A stretch of DNA of 64,000 bases from Saposhnikovia divaricata. Lineage: Eukaryota; Streptophyta; Magnoliopsida; Apiales; Apiaceae. The notes under the pieces were generated by a model that worked only from the letters and a program-made list of their open reading frames with translations, searched no databases and was not told the DNA's origin. This document shows positions 47,996-61,001 of this stretch, in pieces. Where the stretch lies: assembly GCA_036435485.1 (NCBI GenBank), contig JAZHRN010000139.1, positions 2,418,001-2,482,000 of the forward strand, read 5' to 3'. A program made the translations under genes and the position numbers. Positions within the stretch are counted from its first letter, which is position 1. Each line of letters starts with the position of its first letter.

Positions 47996-50900
47996 GAATT
48001 CAACGCAAGTTTATTTAACGAAGTTCGGACCGGAATCGGAGCTGATATGATCGAACTCGGTTTTCGGAAACTTCTCAAAGGGATTAGTACACGGGATATT
48101 GTTAAAAATCAAGTCGGACAATTTTGTGGATATTTTTACATATTTTGTTCCTATGGGTTATTGGAATTCAATGAAATTTTATTTTGGTGCCATTCGGACC
48201 TGAATCGGGGCTGAAATGACTGAAACTCGGTTTTCGGATAATCCAAAAAGGGGTTAGTACACGGGATATTGTTAAAAATCGAGTCGGACCATTTTACGGA
48301 TATTTTTACATATTTTGTTCCTATGGGTTATTGGAATTCAACGAAATTTTATTGGGTGCCAGTCGGACCTGAATCGGGGCTGAAATTACTGAAACTCGAT
48401 TTTCGGATAATCCTGAAAGGGGTTAGTACACGGGATATTGTTAAAAATCGAGTCGGACCATTTTATGGATATTTTTACATATTTTGTTCCTATGGGTTAT
48501 TGGAATTCAACTAAATTTTATTTGGTGCCAGTCGGACCTGAATCGGGGCTGAAATGACTGAAACTCGGTTTTCGGATAATCCTTAAAGGGGTTAGTACAC
48601 GGGATATTGTTAAAAATCGAGTCGGACCATTTTATGGATATTTTTACATATTTTGTTCCTATGGGTTATTGGAATTCAACGCAATTTTATTTAACGAAGT
48701 TCGGACCAGAATCGGAGCTGATATGATCGAAACTCGGTTTTCGGAAACTTCTCAAAGGGATTAGTACACGGGATATTGTTAAAAATCAAGTCGGACAATT
48801 TTGTGGATATTTTTACATATTTTGTTCCTATGGGTTATTGGAATTCAATGAAATTTTATTTGGTGCCATTCGGACCTGAATCGGGGCTGAAATGACTGAA
48901 ACTCGGTTTTCGGATAATCCTGAAAGGGGTTAGTACACGGGATATTGTTAAAAATTGAGTCGGACCATTTTATGGATATTTTTACATATTTTGTTCCTAT
49001 GGGTTATTGGAATTCAACGCAATTTTATTTAACGAAGTTCGGACCGGAATCGGAGCTGATATGATCGAAACTCGGTTTTCGGAAACTTCTCAAAGGGATT
49101 AGTACACGGGATATTGTTAAAAATCAAATCGGACAATTTTGTGGATATTTTTACATATTTTGTTCCTATGGGTTATTGGAATTCAATGAAATTTTATTTG
49201 GTGCCATTCGGACCTGAATCGGGGCTGAAATGACTGAAACTCGGTTTTCGGATAATCCTCAAAGGGGTTAGTACACGGGATATTGTTAAAAATCGAGTTG
49301 GACCATTTTATGGATATTTTTACATATTTTGTTCCTATGGGTTATTGGAATTCAAGAAATTTTATTTGGTGCCAGTCGGACCTGAATCGGGGCTGAAATG
49401 ACTGAAACTCGGTTTTCGGATAATCCTCAAAGGGGTTAGTACACGGGATATTGTTAAAAATTGAGTCGGACCATTTTATGGATATTTTTACATATTTTGT
49501 TCCTATGGGTTATTGGAATTCAATGAAATTTTATTTGGTGCCATTCGGACCTGAATCGGGGCTGAAATGACTGAAACTCGGTTTTCGGATAATCCTGAAA
49601 GGGGTTAGTACACGGGATATTGTAAAAATTGAGTCGGACCATTTTATGGATATTTTTACATATTTCGTTCCTATGGGTTATTGGAATTGAATGAAATTTT
49701 TTTTGGTGCCAGTCGGACCTGAATCGGGGCTGAAATGACTGAAACTCGGTTTTCGGATAATCCTTAAAGGGGTTAGTACACGGGATATTGTTAAAAATCG
49801 AGTCAGACCATTTTATGGATATTTTTACATATTTTGTTCCTATGGGTTATTGGAATTCAACGCAATTTTATTTAACGAAGTTCGGACCAGAATCGGAGCT
49901 GATATGATCGAAACTCGGTTTTCGGAAACTTCTCAAAAGGATTAGTACACGGGATATTGTTAAAAATCAAGTCAGACAATTTTGTGGATATTTTTACATA
50001 TTTTGTTCCTATGGGTTATTGGAATTCAATGAAACTTTATTTGGTGCCATTCGGACCTGAATCGGGGCTGAAATGACTGAAACTCGGTTTTCGGATAATC
50101 CTCAAAGGGGTTAGTACACGGGATATTGTTAAAAATCGAGTTGGACCATTTTATGGATATTTTTACATATTTTGTTCCTATGGGTTATTGGAATTCAACG
50201 AAATTTTATTTGGTGCCAGTCGGACCTGAATCGGGGCTGAAATTACTGAAACTCGATTTTCGGATAATCCTGAAAGGGGTTAGTACACGGGATATTGTTA
50301 AAAATCGAGTCGGACCATTTTATGGATATTTTTACATATTTTGTTCCTATGGGTTATTGGAATTCAACTAAATTTTATTTGGTGCCAGTCGGACCTAAAT
50401 CGGGGCTGAAATGACTGAAACTCGGTTTTCGGATAATCCTTAAAGGGGTTAGTACACGGGATATTGTTAAAAATCGAGTCGGACCATTTTATGGATATTT
50501 TTACATATTTTGTTCCTATGGGTTATTGGAATTCAACGCAATTTTATTTAACGAAGTTCGGACCAGAATCGGAGCTGATATGATCGAAACTCGGTTTTCG
50601 GAAACTTCTCAAAGGGATTAGTACACGGGATATTGTTAAAAATCAAGTCGGACAATTTTGTGGATATTTTTACATATTTTGTTCCTATGGGTTATTGGAA
50701 TTCAATGAAATTTTATTTGGTGCCATTCGGACCTGAATCGGGGCTGAAATGACTGAAACTCGGTTTTCGGATAATCCTGAAAGGGGTTAGTACACGGGAT
50801 ATTGTTAAAAATTGAGTCGGACCATTTTATGGATATTTTTACATATTTTGTTCCTATGGGTTATTGGAATTCAACGCAATTTTATTTAACGAAGTTCGGA

Positions 50901-52555
50901 CCGGAATCGGAGCTGATATGATCGAAACTCGGTTTTCGGAAACTTCTCAAAGGGATTAGTACACGGGATATTGTTAAAAATCAAATCGGACAATTTTGTG
51001 GATATTTTTACATATTTTGTTCCTATGGGTTATTGGAATTCAATGAAATTTTATTTGGTGCCATTCGGACCTGAATCGGGGCTGAAATGACTGAAACTCG
51101 GTTTTCGGATAATCCTCAAAGGGGTTAGTACACGGGATATTGTTAAAAATCGAGTTGGACCATTTTATGGATATTTTTACATATTTTGTTCCTATGGGTT
51201 ATTGGAATTCAAGAAATTTTATTTGGTGCCAGTCGGACCTGAATCGGGGCTGAAATGACTGAAACTCGGTTTTCGGATAATCCTCAAAGGGGTTAGTACA
51301 CGGGATATTGTTAAAAATTGAGTCGGACCATTTTATGGATATTTTTACATATTTTGTTCCTATGGGTTATTGGAATTCAATGAAATTTTATTTGGTGCCA
51401 TTCGGACCTGAATCGGGGCTGAAATGACTGAAACTCGGTTTTCGGATAATCCTGAAAGGGGTTAGTACACGGGATATTGTTAAAAATTGAGTCGGACAAT
51501 TTTATGGATATTTTTACATATTTCGTTCCTATGGGTTATTGGAATTGAATGAAATTTTTTTTGGTGCCAGTCGGACCTGAATCGGGGCTGAAATGACTGA
51601 AACTCGGTTTTCGGATAATCCTTAAAGGGGTTAGTACACGGGATATTGTTAAAAATTGAGTCAGACCATTTTATGGATATTTTTACATATTTTGTTCCTA
51701 TGGGTTATTGGAATTCAACGCAATTTTATTTAACGAAGTTCGGACCAGAATCGGAGCTGATATGATCGAAACTCGGTTTTCGGAAACTTCTCAAAAGGAT
51801 TAGTACACGGGATATTGTTAAAAATCAAGTCAGACAATTTTGTGGATATTTTTACATATTTTGTTCCTATGGGTTATTGGAATTCAATGAAATTTTATTT
51901 GGTGCCATTCGGACCTGAATCGGGGCTGAAATGACTGAAACTCGGTTTTCGGATAATCCTCAAAGGGGTTAGTACACGGGATATTGTTAAAAATCGAGTT
52001 GGACCATTTTATGGATATTTTTACATATTTTGTTCCTATGGGTTATTGGAATTCAACGAAATTTTATTTGGTGCCAGTCGGACCTGAATCGGGGCTGAAA
52101 TGACTGAAACTCGGTTTTCGGATAATCCTCAAAGGGGTTAGTACACGGGATATTGTTAAAAATCGAGTCGGACCATTTAATGGATATTTTTACATATTTT
52201 GTTCCTATGGGTTATTGGAATTCAATGAAATTTTATTTGGTGCCATTCGGACCTGAATCGGGGCTGAAATGACTGAAACTCGGTTTTCGGATAATCCTGA
52301 AAGGGGTTAGTACACGGGATATTGTTAAAAATCGAGTCGGACCATTTTATGGATATTTTTACATATTTCGTTCCTATGGGTTATTGGAATTCAACGAAAT
52401 TTTATTTGGTGCCAGTCGGACCTGAATCGGGGCTGAAATGACTGAAACTCGGTTTTCGGATAATCCTGAAAGGGGTTAGTACACGGGATATTGTTAAAAA
52501 TCGAGTCGGACCATTTTATGGATATTTTTACATATTTTGTTCCTATGGGTTATTG
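47996..52555 (+). repeat. A'-B' followed by an 11-mer HOR in two copies
   Basis: After A'47996 and B'48164, the order K-H-A-B-A-B-F-B-G-A-B occurs at 48334-50190 (1,857 bp) and 50191-52048 (1,858 bp). The 1-bp difference is TTGTAAAAATTG at about 49620. AATCAAATCGG is shared by both (about 49127 and 50984). C-B-D (52049, 52218, 52387) closes the block. The second copy starts with a K lacking TATTGGG and is not preceded by A'. Confidence 0.92.
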
Positions 52556-55500
52556 GAATTCAACGCAATTTTATTTAACGAAGTTCGGACCAGAATCGGA
52601 GCTGATATGATCGAAACTCGGTTTTCGGAAACTTCTCAAAGGGATTAGTACGCGGGATATTGTTAAAAATCAAGTCGAACAATTTTGTGGATATTTTTAC
52701 ATATTTTGTTCCTATGGGTTATTGGAATTCAATGAAATTTTATTTGGTGCCATTCGGACCTGAATCGGGGCTGAAATGACTGAAACTCGGTTTTCGGATA
52801 ATCGTGAAAGGGGTTAGTACACGGGATATTGTTAAAAATCGAGTCGGACCATTTTATGGATATTTTTACATATTTTGTTCCTATGGGTTATTGGAATTCA
52901 ACGCAATTTTATTTAACGAAGTTCGGACCGGAATCGGAGCTGATATGATCGAAACTCAGTTTTCGGAAACTTCTCAAAGGGATTAGTACACTGGATATTG
53001 TTAAAAATCAAGTCGGACAATTTTGTGGATATTTTTACATATTTTGTTCCTATGGGTTATTGGAATTCAATGAAATTTTATTTGGTGCCATTCGGACCTG
53101 AATCGGGGCTGAAATGACTGAAACTCGGTTTTCGGATAATCCTGAAAGGGGTTAGTACACGGGATATTGTTAAAAATCGAGTCGGACCATTTTATGGATA
53201 TTTTTACATATTTTGTTCCTATGGGTTATTGGAATTCAATGAAATTTTATTTGGTACCATTCGGACCTGAATCGGGGCTGAAATGACTGAAACTCGGTTT
53301 TCGGATAATCCTGAAAGGGGTTAGTACACGGGATATTGTTAAAAATTGAGTCGGACCATTTTATGGATATTTTTACATATTTCGTTCCTATGGGTTATTG
53401 GAATTCAACGAAATTTTATTTGGTGCCAGTCGGACCTGAATCGGGGCTGAAATGACTAAAACTCGGTTTTCGGATAATCCTGAAAGGGGTTAGTACACGG
53501 GATATTGTTAAAAATCGAGTCGGACCATTTTATGGATATTTTTACATATTTTGTTCCTATGGGTTATTGGAATTCAACGCAATTTTATTTAACGAAGTTC
53601 GGACCAGAATCGGAGCTGATATGATCGAAACTCGGTTTTCGGAAACTTCTCAAAAGGATTAGTACACGGGATATTGTTAAAAATCAAGTCGGACAATTTT
53701 GTGGATATTTTTACATATTTTGTTCCTATGGGTTATTGGAATTCAATGAAATTTTATTTGGTGCCATTCGGACCTGAATCGGGGCTGAAATGACTGAAAC
53801 TCGGTTTTCGGATAATCCTGAAAGGGGTTAGTACAAGGGATATTGTTAAAAATCGAGTCGGACCATTTTATGGATATTTGACATATTTTGTTCCTATGGG
53901 TTATTGGAATTCAACGAAATTTTATTTGGTGCCAGTCGGACCTGAATCGGGGCTGAAATGACTGAAACTCGGTTTTCGGATAATCCTCAAAGGGGTTAGT
54001 ACACGGGATATTGTTAAAAATCGAGTCAGACCATTTTTTGGATATTTTTACATATTTCGTTCCTATGGGTTATTGGAATTCAACGAAATTTTATTTGGTG
54101 CCAGTCGGACCTGAATCGGGGCTGAAATGACTGAAACTCGGTTTTCGGATAATCCTCAAAGGGGTTAGTACACGGGATATTGTTAAAAATCGAGTCGGAC
54201 CATTTTATGGATATTTTTACATATTTTGTTCCTATGGGTTATTGGAATTCAACGCAATTTTATTTAACGAAGTTCGGACCAGAATCGGAGCTGATATGAT
54301 TGAAACTCGGTTTTCGGAAACTTCTCAAAAGGATTAGTACACGGGATATTGTTAAAAATCAAGTCGGACAATTTTGTGGATATTTTTACATATTTTGTTC
54401 CTATGGGTTATTGGAATTCAATGAAATTTTATTTGGTGCCATTCGGACCTGAATCGGGGCTGAAATGACTAAAACTCGGTTTTCGGATAATCCTGAAAGG
54501 GGTTAGTACAAGGGATATTGTTAAAAATCGAGTCGGACCATTTTATGGATATTTTTACATATTTTGTTCCTATGGGTTATTGGAATTCAACGAAATTTTA
54601 TTTGGTGCCACTCGCACCTGAATCGGGGCTGAAATGACTGAAACTCGGTTTTAGGATAATCCTCAAAGGGGTTAGTACACGGGATATTGTTAAAAATCGA
54701 GTCGGACCATTTTATGGATATTTTTACATATTTTGTTCCTATGGGTTATTGGAATTCAACGCAATTTTATTTAACGAAGTTCGGACCGGAATCGGAGCTG
54801 ATATGATCGAAACTCGGTTTTCGGAAACTTCTCAAAAGGATTAGTACACGGGATATTGTTAAAAATCAAGTCGGACAATTTTGTGGATATTTTTACATAT
54901 TTTGTTCCTATGGGTTATTGGAATTCAATGAAATTTTATTTGGTGCCATTCGGACCTGAATCGGGGCTGAAATGACTGAAACTCGGTTTTCGGATAATCC
55001 TGAAAGGGGTTAGTACAAGGGATATTGTTAAAAATCGAGTCGGACCATTTTATGGATATTTTACATATTTTGTTCCTATGGGTTATTGGAATTCAACGAA
55101 ATTTTATTTGGTGCCAGTCGGACCTGAATCGGGGCTGAAATGACTGAAACTCGGTTTTCGGATAATCCTCAAAGGGGTTAGTACACGGGATATTGTTAAA
55201 AATCGAGTCAGACCATTTTATGGATATTTTTACATATTTCGTTCCTATGGGTTATTGGAATTCAACGAAATTTTATTTGGTGCCAGTCGGACCTGAATCG
55301 GGGCTGAAATGACTGAAACTCGGTTTTCGGATAATCCTCAAAGGGGTTAGTACACGGGATATTGTTAAAAATCGAGTCGGACCATTTTATGGATATTTTT
55401 ACATATTTTGTTCCTATGGGTTATTGGAATTCAACGCAATTTTATTTAACGAAGTTCGGACCAGAATCGGAGCTGATATGATTGAAACTCGGTTTTCGGA

Positions 55501-56609
55501 AACTTCTCAAAAGGATTAGTACACGGGATATTGTTAAAAATCAAGTCGGACAATTTTGTGGATATTTTTACATATTTTGTTCCTATGGGTTATTGGAATT
55601 CAATGAAATTTTATTTGGTGCCATTCGGACCTGAATCGGGGCTGAAATGACTGAAACTCGGTTTTCGGATAATCCTGAAAGGGGTTAGTACAAGGGATAT
55701 TGTTAAAAATCGAGTCGGACCATTTTATGGATATTTTTACATATTTTGTTCCTATGGGTTATTGGAATTCAACGAAATTTTATTTGGTGCCAGTCGCACC
55801 TGAATCGGGGCTGAAATGACTGAAACTCGGTTTTAGGATAATCCTCAAAGGGGTTAGTACACGGGATATTGTTAAAAATCGAGTCGGACCATTTTATGGA
55901 TATTTTTACATATTTTGTTCCTATAGGTTATTGGAATTCAACGCAATTTTATTTAACGAAGTTCGGACCGGAATCGGAGCTGATATGATCGAAACTCGGT
56001 TTTCGGAAACTTCTCAAAGGGATTAGTATACGGGATATTGTTAAAAATCAAGTCGGACAATTTTGTGGATGTTTTTACATATTTTGTTCATATGGGTTAT
56101 TGGAATTCAATGAAATTTTATTTGGTGCCATTCGGACCTGAATCGGGGCTGAAATGACTGAAACTCGGTTTTCGGATAATCCTGAAAGGGGTTAGTACAC
56201 GGGATATTGTTAAAAATCGAGTCGGACCATTTTATGGATATTTTTACATATTTTGTTCCTATGGGTTATTGGAATTCAACGAAATTTTATTTGGTGCCAG
56301 TCGGACCTGAATCGGGGCTAAAATTACTGAAACTCGGTTTTCGGATAATCCTGAAAGGGGTTAGTACACGGGATATTGTTAAAAATCGAGTCGGACCATT
56401 TTATGGATATTTTTACATATTTTGTTCCTATGGGTTATTGGAATTCAACGAAATTTTATTTGGTGCCAGTCGGACCTGAATCAGGGCTGAAATGACTGAA
56501 ACTCGATTTTCGGATAATCCTCAAAGGGGTTAGTACACGGGATATTGTTAAAAATCGAGTCGGACCATTTTATGGATATTTTTACATATTTTGTTCCTAT
56601 GGGTTATTG
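52556..56609 (+). repeat. 24-mer HOR (4,054 bp), full copy
   Basis: The order is A-B-A-B-B-D-A-B-C-D-A-B-C-A-B-C-D-A-B-C-A-B-K-C. Markers recur 4,054 bp later: TACGCGGG (52651/56705), AATCGTGAAAGG (52801/56855), and GGTACC, a KpnI site (53253/57307). Inside it, D-A-B-C-A-B-C (54076-55257) is followed by a related 7-mer offset 1,182 bp, marked by GTACAAGGG and GTCGCACC. No A' is present. Confidence 0.92.
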
Positions 56610-58973
56610 GAATTCAACGCAATTTTATTTAACGAAGTTCGGACCAGAATCGGAGCTGATATGATCGAAACTCGGTTTTCGGAAACTTCTCAAAGGGATT
56701 AGTACGCGGGATATTGTTAAAAATCAAGTCGAACAATTTTGTGGATATTTTTACATATTTTGTTCCTATGGGTTATTGGAATTCAATGAAATTTTATTTG
56801 GTGCCATTCGGACCTGAATCGGGGCTGAAATGACTGAAACTCGGTTTTCGGATAATCGTGAAAGGGGTTAGTACACGGGATATTGTTAAAAATCGAGTCG
56901 GACCATTTTATGGATATTTTTACATATTTTGTTCCTATGGGTTATTGGAATTCAACGCAATTTTATTTAACGAAGTTCGGACCAGAATCGGAGCTGATAT
57001 GATCGAAACTCGGTTTTCGGAAACTTCTCAAAAGGATTAGTACACGGGATATTGTTAAAAATCAAGTCGGACAATTTTGTGGATATTTTTACATATTTTG
57101 TTCCTATGGGTTATTGGAATTCAATGAAATTTTATTTGGTGCCATTCGGACCTGAATCGGGGCTGAAATGACTGAAACTCGGTTTTCGGATAATCCTGAA
57201 AGGGGTTAGTACACGGGATATTGTTAAAAATCGAGTCGGACCATTTTATGGATATTTTTACATATTTTGTTCCTATGGGTTATTGGAATTCAATGAAATT
57301 TTATTTGGTACCATTCGGACCTGAATCGGGGCTGAAATGACTGAAACTCGGTTTTCGGATAATCCTGAAAGGGGTTAGTACACGGGATATTGTTAAAAAT
57401 TGAGTCGGACCATTTTATGGATATTTTTACATATTTCGTTCCTATGGGTTATTGGAATTCAACGAAATTTTATTTGGTGCCAGTCGGACCTGAATCGGGG
57501 CTGAAATGACTAAAACTCGGTTTTCGGATAATCCTGAAAGGGGTTAGTACACGGGATATTGTTAAAAATCGAGTCGGACCATTTTATGGATATTTTTACA
57601 TATTTTGTTCCTATGGGTTATTGGAATTCAACGCAATTTTATTTAACGAAGTTCGGACCAGAATCGGAGCTGATATGATCGAAACTCGGTTTTCGGAAAC
57701 TTCTCAAAAGGATTAGTACACGGGATATTGTTAAAAATCAAGTCGGACAATTTTGTGGATATTTTTACATATTTTGTTCCTATGGGTTATTGGAATTCAA
57801 TGAAATTTTATTTGGTGCCATTCGGACCTGAATCGGGGCTGAAATGACTGAAACTCGGTTTTCGGATAATCCTGAAAGGGGTTAGTACAAGGGATATTGT
57901 TAAAAATCGAGTCGGACCATTTTATGGATATTTTACATATTTTGTTCCTATGGGTTATTGGAATTCAACGAAATTTTATTTGGTGCCAGTCGGACCTGAA
58001 TCGGGGCTGAAATGACTGAAACTCGGTTTTCGGATAATCCTCAAAGGGGTTAGTACACGGGATATTGTTAAAAATCGAGTCAGACCATTTTATGGATATT
58101 TTTACATATTTCGTTCCTATGGGTTATTGGAATTCAACGAAATTTTATTTGGTGCCAGTCGGACCTGAATCGGGGCTGAAATGACTGAAACTCGGTTTTC
58201 GGATAATCCTCAAAGGGGTTAGTACACGGGATATTGTTAAAAATCGAGTCGGACCATTTTATGGATATTTTTACATATTTTGTTCCTATGGGTTATTGGA
58301 ATTCAACGCAATTTTATTTAACGAAGTTCGGACCAGAATCGGAGCTGATATGATCGAAACTCGGTTTTCGGAAACTTCTCAAAAGGATTAGTACACGGGA
58401 TATTGTTAAAAATCAAGTCGGACAATTTTGTGGATATTTTTACATATTTTGTTCCTATGGGTTATTGGAATTCAATGAAATTTTATTTGGTGCCATTCGG
58501 ACCTGAATCGGGGCTGAAATGACTGAAACTCGGTTTTCGGATAATCCTGAAAGGGGTTAGTACAAGGGATATTGTTAAAAATCGAGTCGGACCATTTTAT
58601 GGATATTTTACATATTTTGTTCCTATGGGTTATTGGAATTCAACGAAATTTTATTTGGTGCCAGTCGGACCTGAATCGGGGCTGAAATGACTGAAACTCG
58701 GTTTTCGGATAATCCTCAAAGGGGTTAGTACACGGGATATTGTTAAAAATCGAGTCGGACCATTTTATGGATATTTTTACATATTTTGTTCCTATGGGTT
58801 ATTGGAATTCAACGAAATTTTATTTGGTGCCAGTCAGACCTGAATCAGGGCTGAAATGACTAAAACTCGATTTTCGGATAATCCTCAAAGGGGTTAGTAC
58901 ACGGGATATTGTTAAAAATCGAGTCGGACCATTTTATGGATATTTTTACATATTTTGTTCCTATGGGTTATTG
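56610..58973 (+). repeat. 24-mer HOR, second copy truncated to 14 monomers
   Basis: The order A-B-A-B-B-D-A-B-C-D-A-B-C repeats the start of 52556 with all three markers, then ends in a C (58805) with CAGTCAGACC, TCAGGGCTG and CTCGATTTT, similar to the C at 56441. The copy is 2,364 bp long, so ten monomers are missing relative to the first copy. Confidence 0.9.
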
Positions 58974-61001
58974 GAATTCAACGCAATTTTATTTAACGAA
59001 GTTCGGACCAGAATCGGAGCTGATATGATCGAAACTCGGTTTTCGGAAACTTCTCAAAGGGATTAGTACACGGGATATTGTTAAAAATCAAGTCGGACAA
59101 TTTTGTGGATATTTTTACATATTTTGTTCCTATGGGTTATTGGAATTCAATGAAATTTTATTTGGTGCCATTCGGACCTGAATCGGGGCTGAAATGACTG
59201 AAACTCGGTTTTCGGATAATCCTGAAAGGGGTTAGTACACGGGATATTGTTAAAAATCAAGTTGGACCATTTTATGGATATTTTTAAATATTTTGTTCCT
59301 ATGGGTTATTGGAATTCAACGCAATTTTATTTAACGAAGTTCGGACCGGAATCGGAGCTGATATGATCGAAACTCGGTTTTCGGAAACTTCTCAAAGGGA
59401 TTAGTACACGGGATATTGTTAAAAATCAAGTCGGACAATTTTGTGGATATTTTTACATATTTTGTTCCTATGGGTTATTGGAATTCAATGAAATTTTATT
59501 TGGTGCCATTCGGACCTGAATCGGGGCTGAAATGACTGAAACTCGGTTTTCGGATAATCCTGAAAGGGGTTAGTACACGGGATATTGTTAAAAATCGAGT
59601 CGGACCATTTTATGGATATTTTTACATATTTTGTTCCTATGGGTTATTGGAATTCAACGAAATTTTATTTGGTGCCAGTTGGACCTGAATCGGGGCTGAA
59701 ATGACTGAAACTCGGTTTTCGGATAATCCTCAAAGGGGTTAGTACACGGGATATTGTTAAAAATCGAGTCGAACCATTTTATTGATATTTTTACATATTT
59801 TGTTCCTATGGGTTATTGGAATTCAATGAAATTTTATTTGGTGCCATTCGGACCTGAATCGGGGCTGAAATGACTGAATCTCGGTTTTCGGATAATCCTG
59901 AAAGGGGTTAGTACACGGGATATTGTTAAAAATCGAGTCGGACCATTTTATGGATATTTTTACATATTTCGTTCCTATGGGTTATTGGAATTCAACGAAA
60001 TTTTATTTGGTGCCAGTCGGACCTGAATCGGGGCTGAAATGACTGAAACTCGGTTTTCGGATAATCCTCAAAGGGGTTAGTACACGGGATATTGTTAAAA
60101 ATCGAGTTGGACCATTTTATGGATATTTTTACATATTTTGTTCCTATGGGTTATTGGAATTCAACGAAATTTTATTTGATGCCAGTCGGACCTGAATCGG
60201 GGCTGAAATGACTGAAACTCGATTTTCGGATAATCCTCAAAGGGGTTAGTACACGGGATATTGTTAAAAATCTAGTCGGACCATTTTATGGATATTTTTA
60301 CATATTTTGTTCCTATGGGTTATTGGAATTCAATGAAATTTTATTTGGTGCCAGTCGGACCTGAATCGGGGCTGAAATGACTTAAACTCGGTTTTCGGAT
60401 AATCCTCAAAGGGGTTAGTACACGGGATATTGTTAAAAATCGAGTCGGACCATTTTATGGATATTTTTACATATTTTGTTCCTATGGGTTATTGGAATTC
60501 AATGAAATTTTATTTGGTGCCATTCGGACCTGAATCGGGGCTGAAATGAATGAAACTCGGTTTTCGGATAATCCTGAAAGGGGTTAGTACACGGGATATT
60601 GTTAAAAATCGAGTCGGACCATTTTATGGATATTTTTACATATTTCGTTCCTATGGGTTATTGGAATTCAACGAAATTTTATTTGGTGCCATTCGGACCT
60701 GAATCGGGGCTGAAATGACTGAAACTCGGTTTTCGGATAATCCTGAAAGGGGTTAGTACACGGGATATTGTTAAAAATCGAGTCGGACCATTTTATGGAT
60801 ATTTTTACATATTTTGTTCCAATGGGTTATTGGAATTCAACGAAATTTTATTTGGTGCCAGTCAGACCTGAATCGGGGCTGAAATGACTGAAACTCGGTT
60901 TTCGGATAATCCTCAAAGGGGTTAGTACACGGGATATTGTTAAAAATTGAGTCGGACCATTTTATGGATATTTTTACATATTTTGTTCCTATGGGTTATT
61001 G
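58974..61001 (+). repeat. Irregular 12-monomer block returning to C-L-B-D-C'
   Basis: The order is A-B-A-B-C-B-D-C-L-B-D-C' (2,028 bp). The right end resembles the 7-mer of 22838-26383, with AATCTAGTC before L and GTTCCAATGGG before C'. Private changes include TTTGATGCC at about 60176 and GACTGAATCTC at about 59872. Confidence 0.86.

Noticed and set aside
52804..52986. 60-codon frames at 52804 and 56858
   Set aside because: They start at GTG created by the private AATCGTGAAAGG variant, and the pair is just the 4,054-bp HOR repeated. No coding signal is visible.
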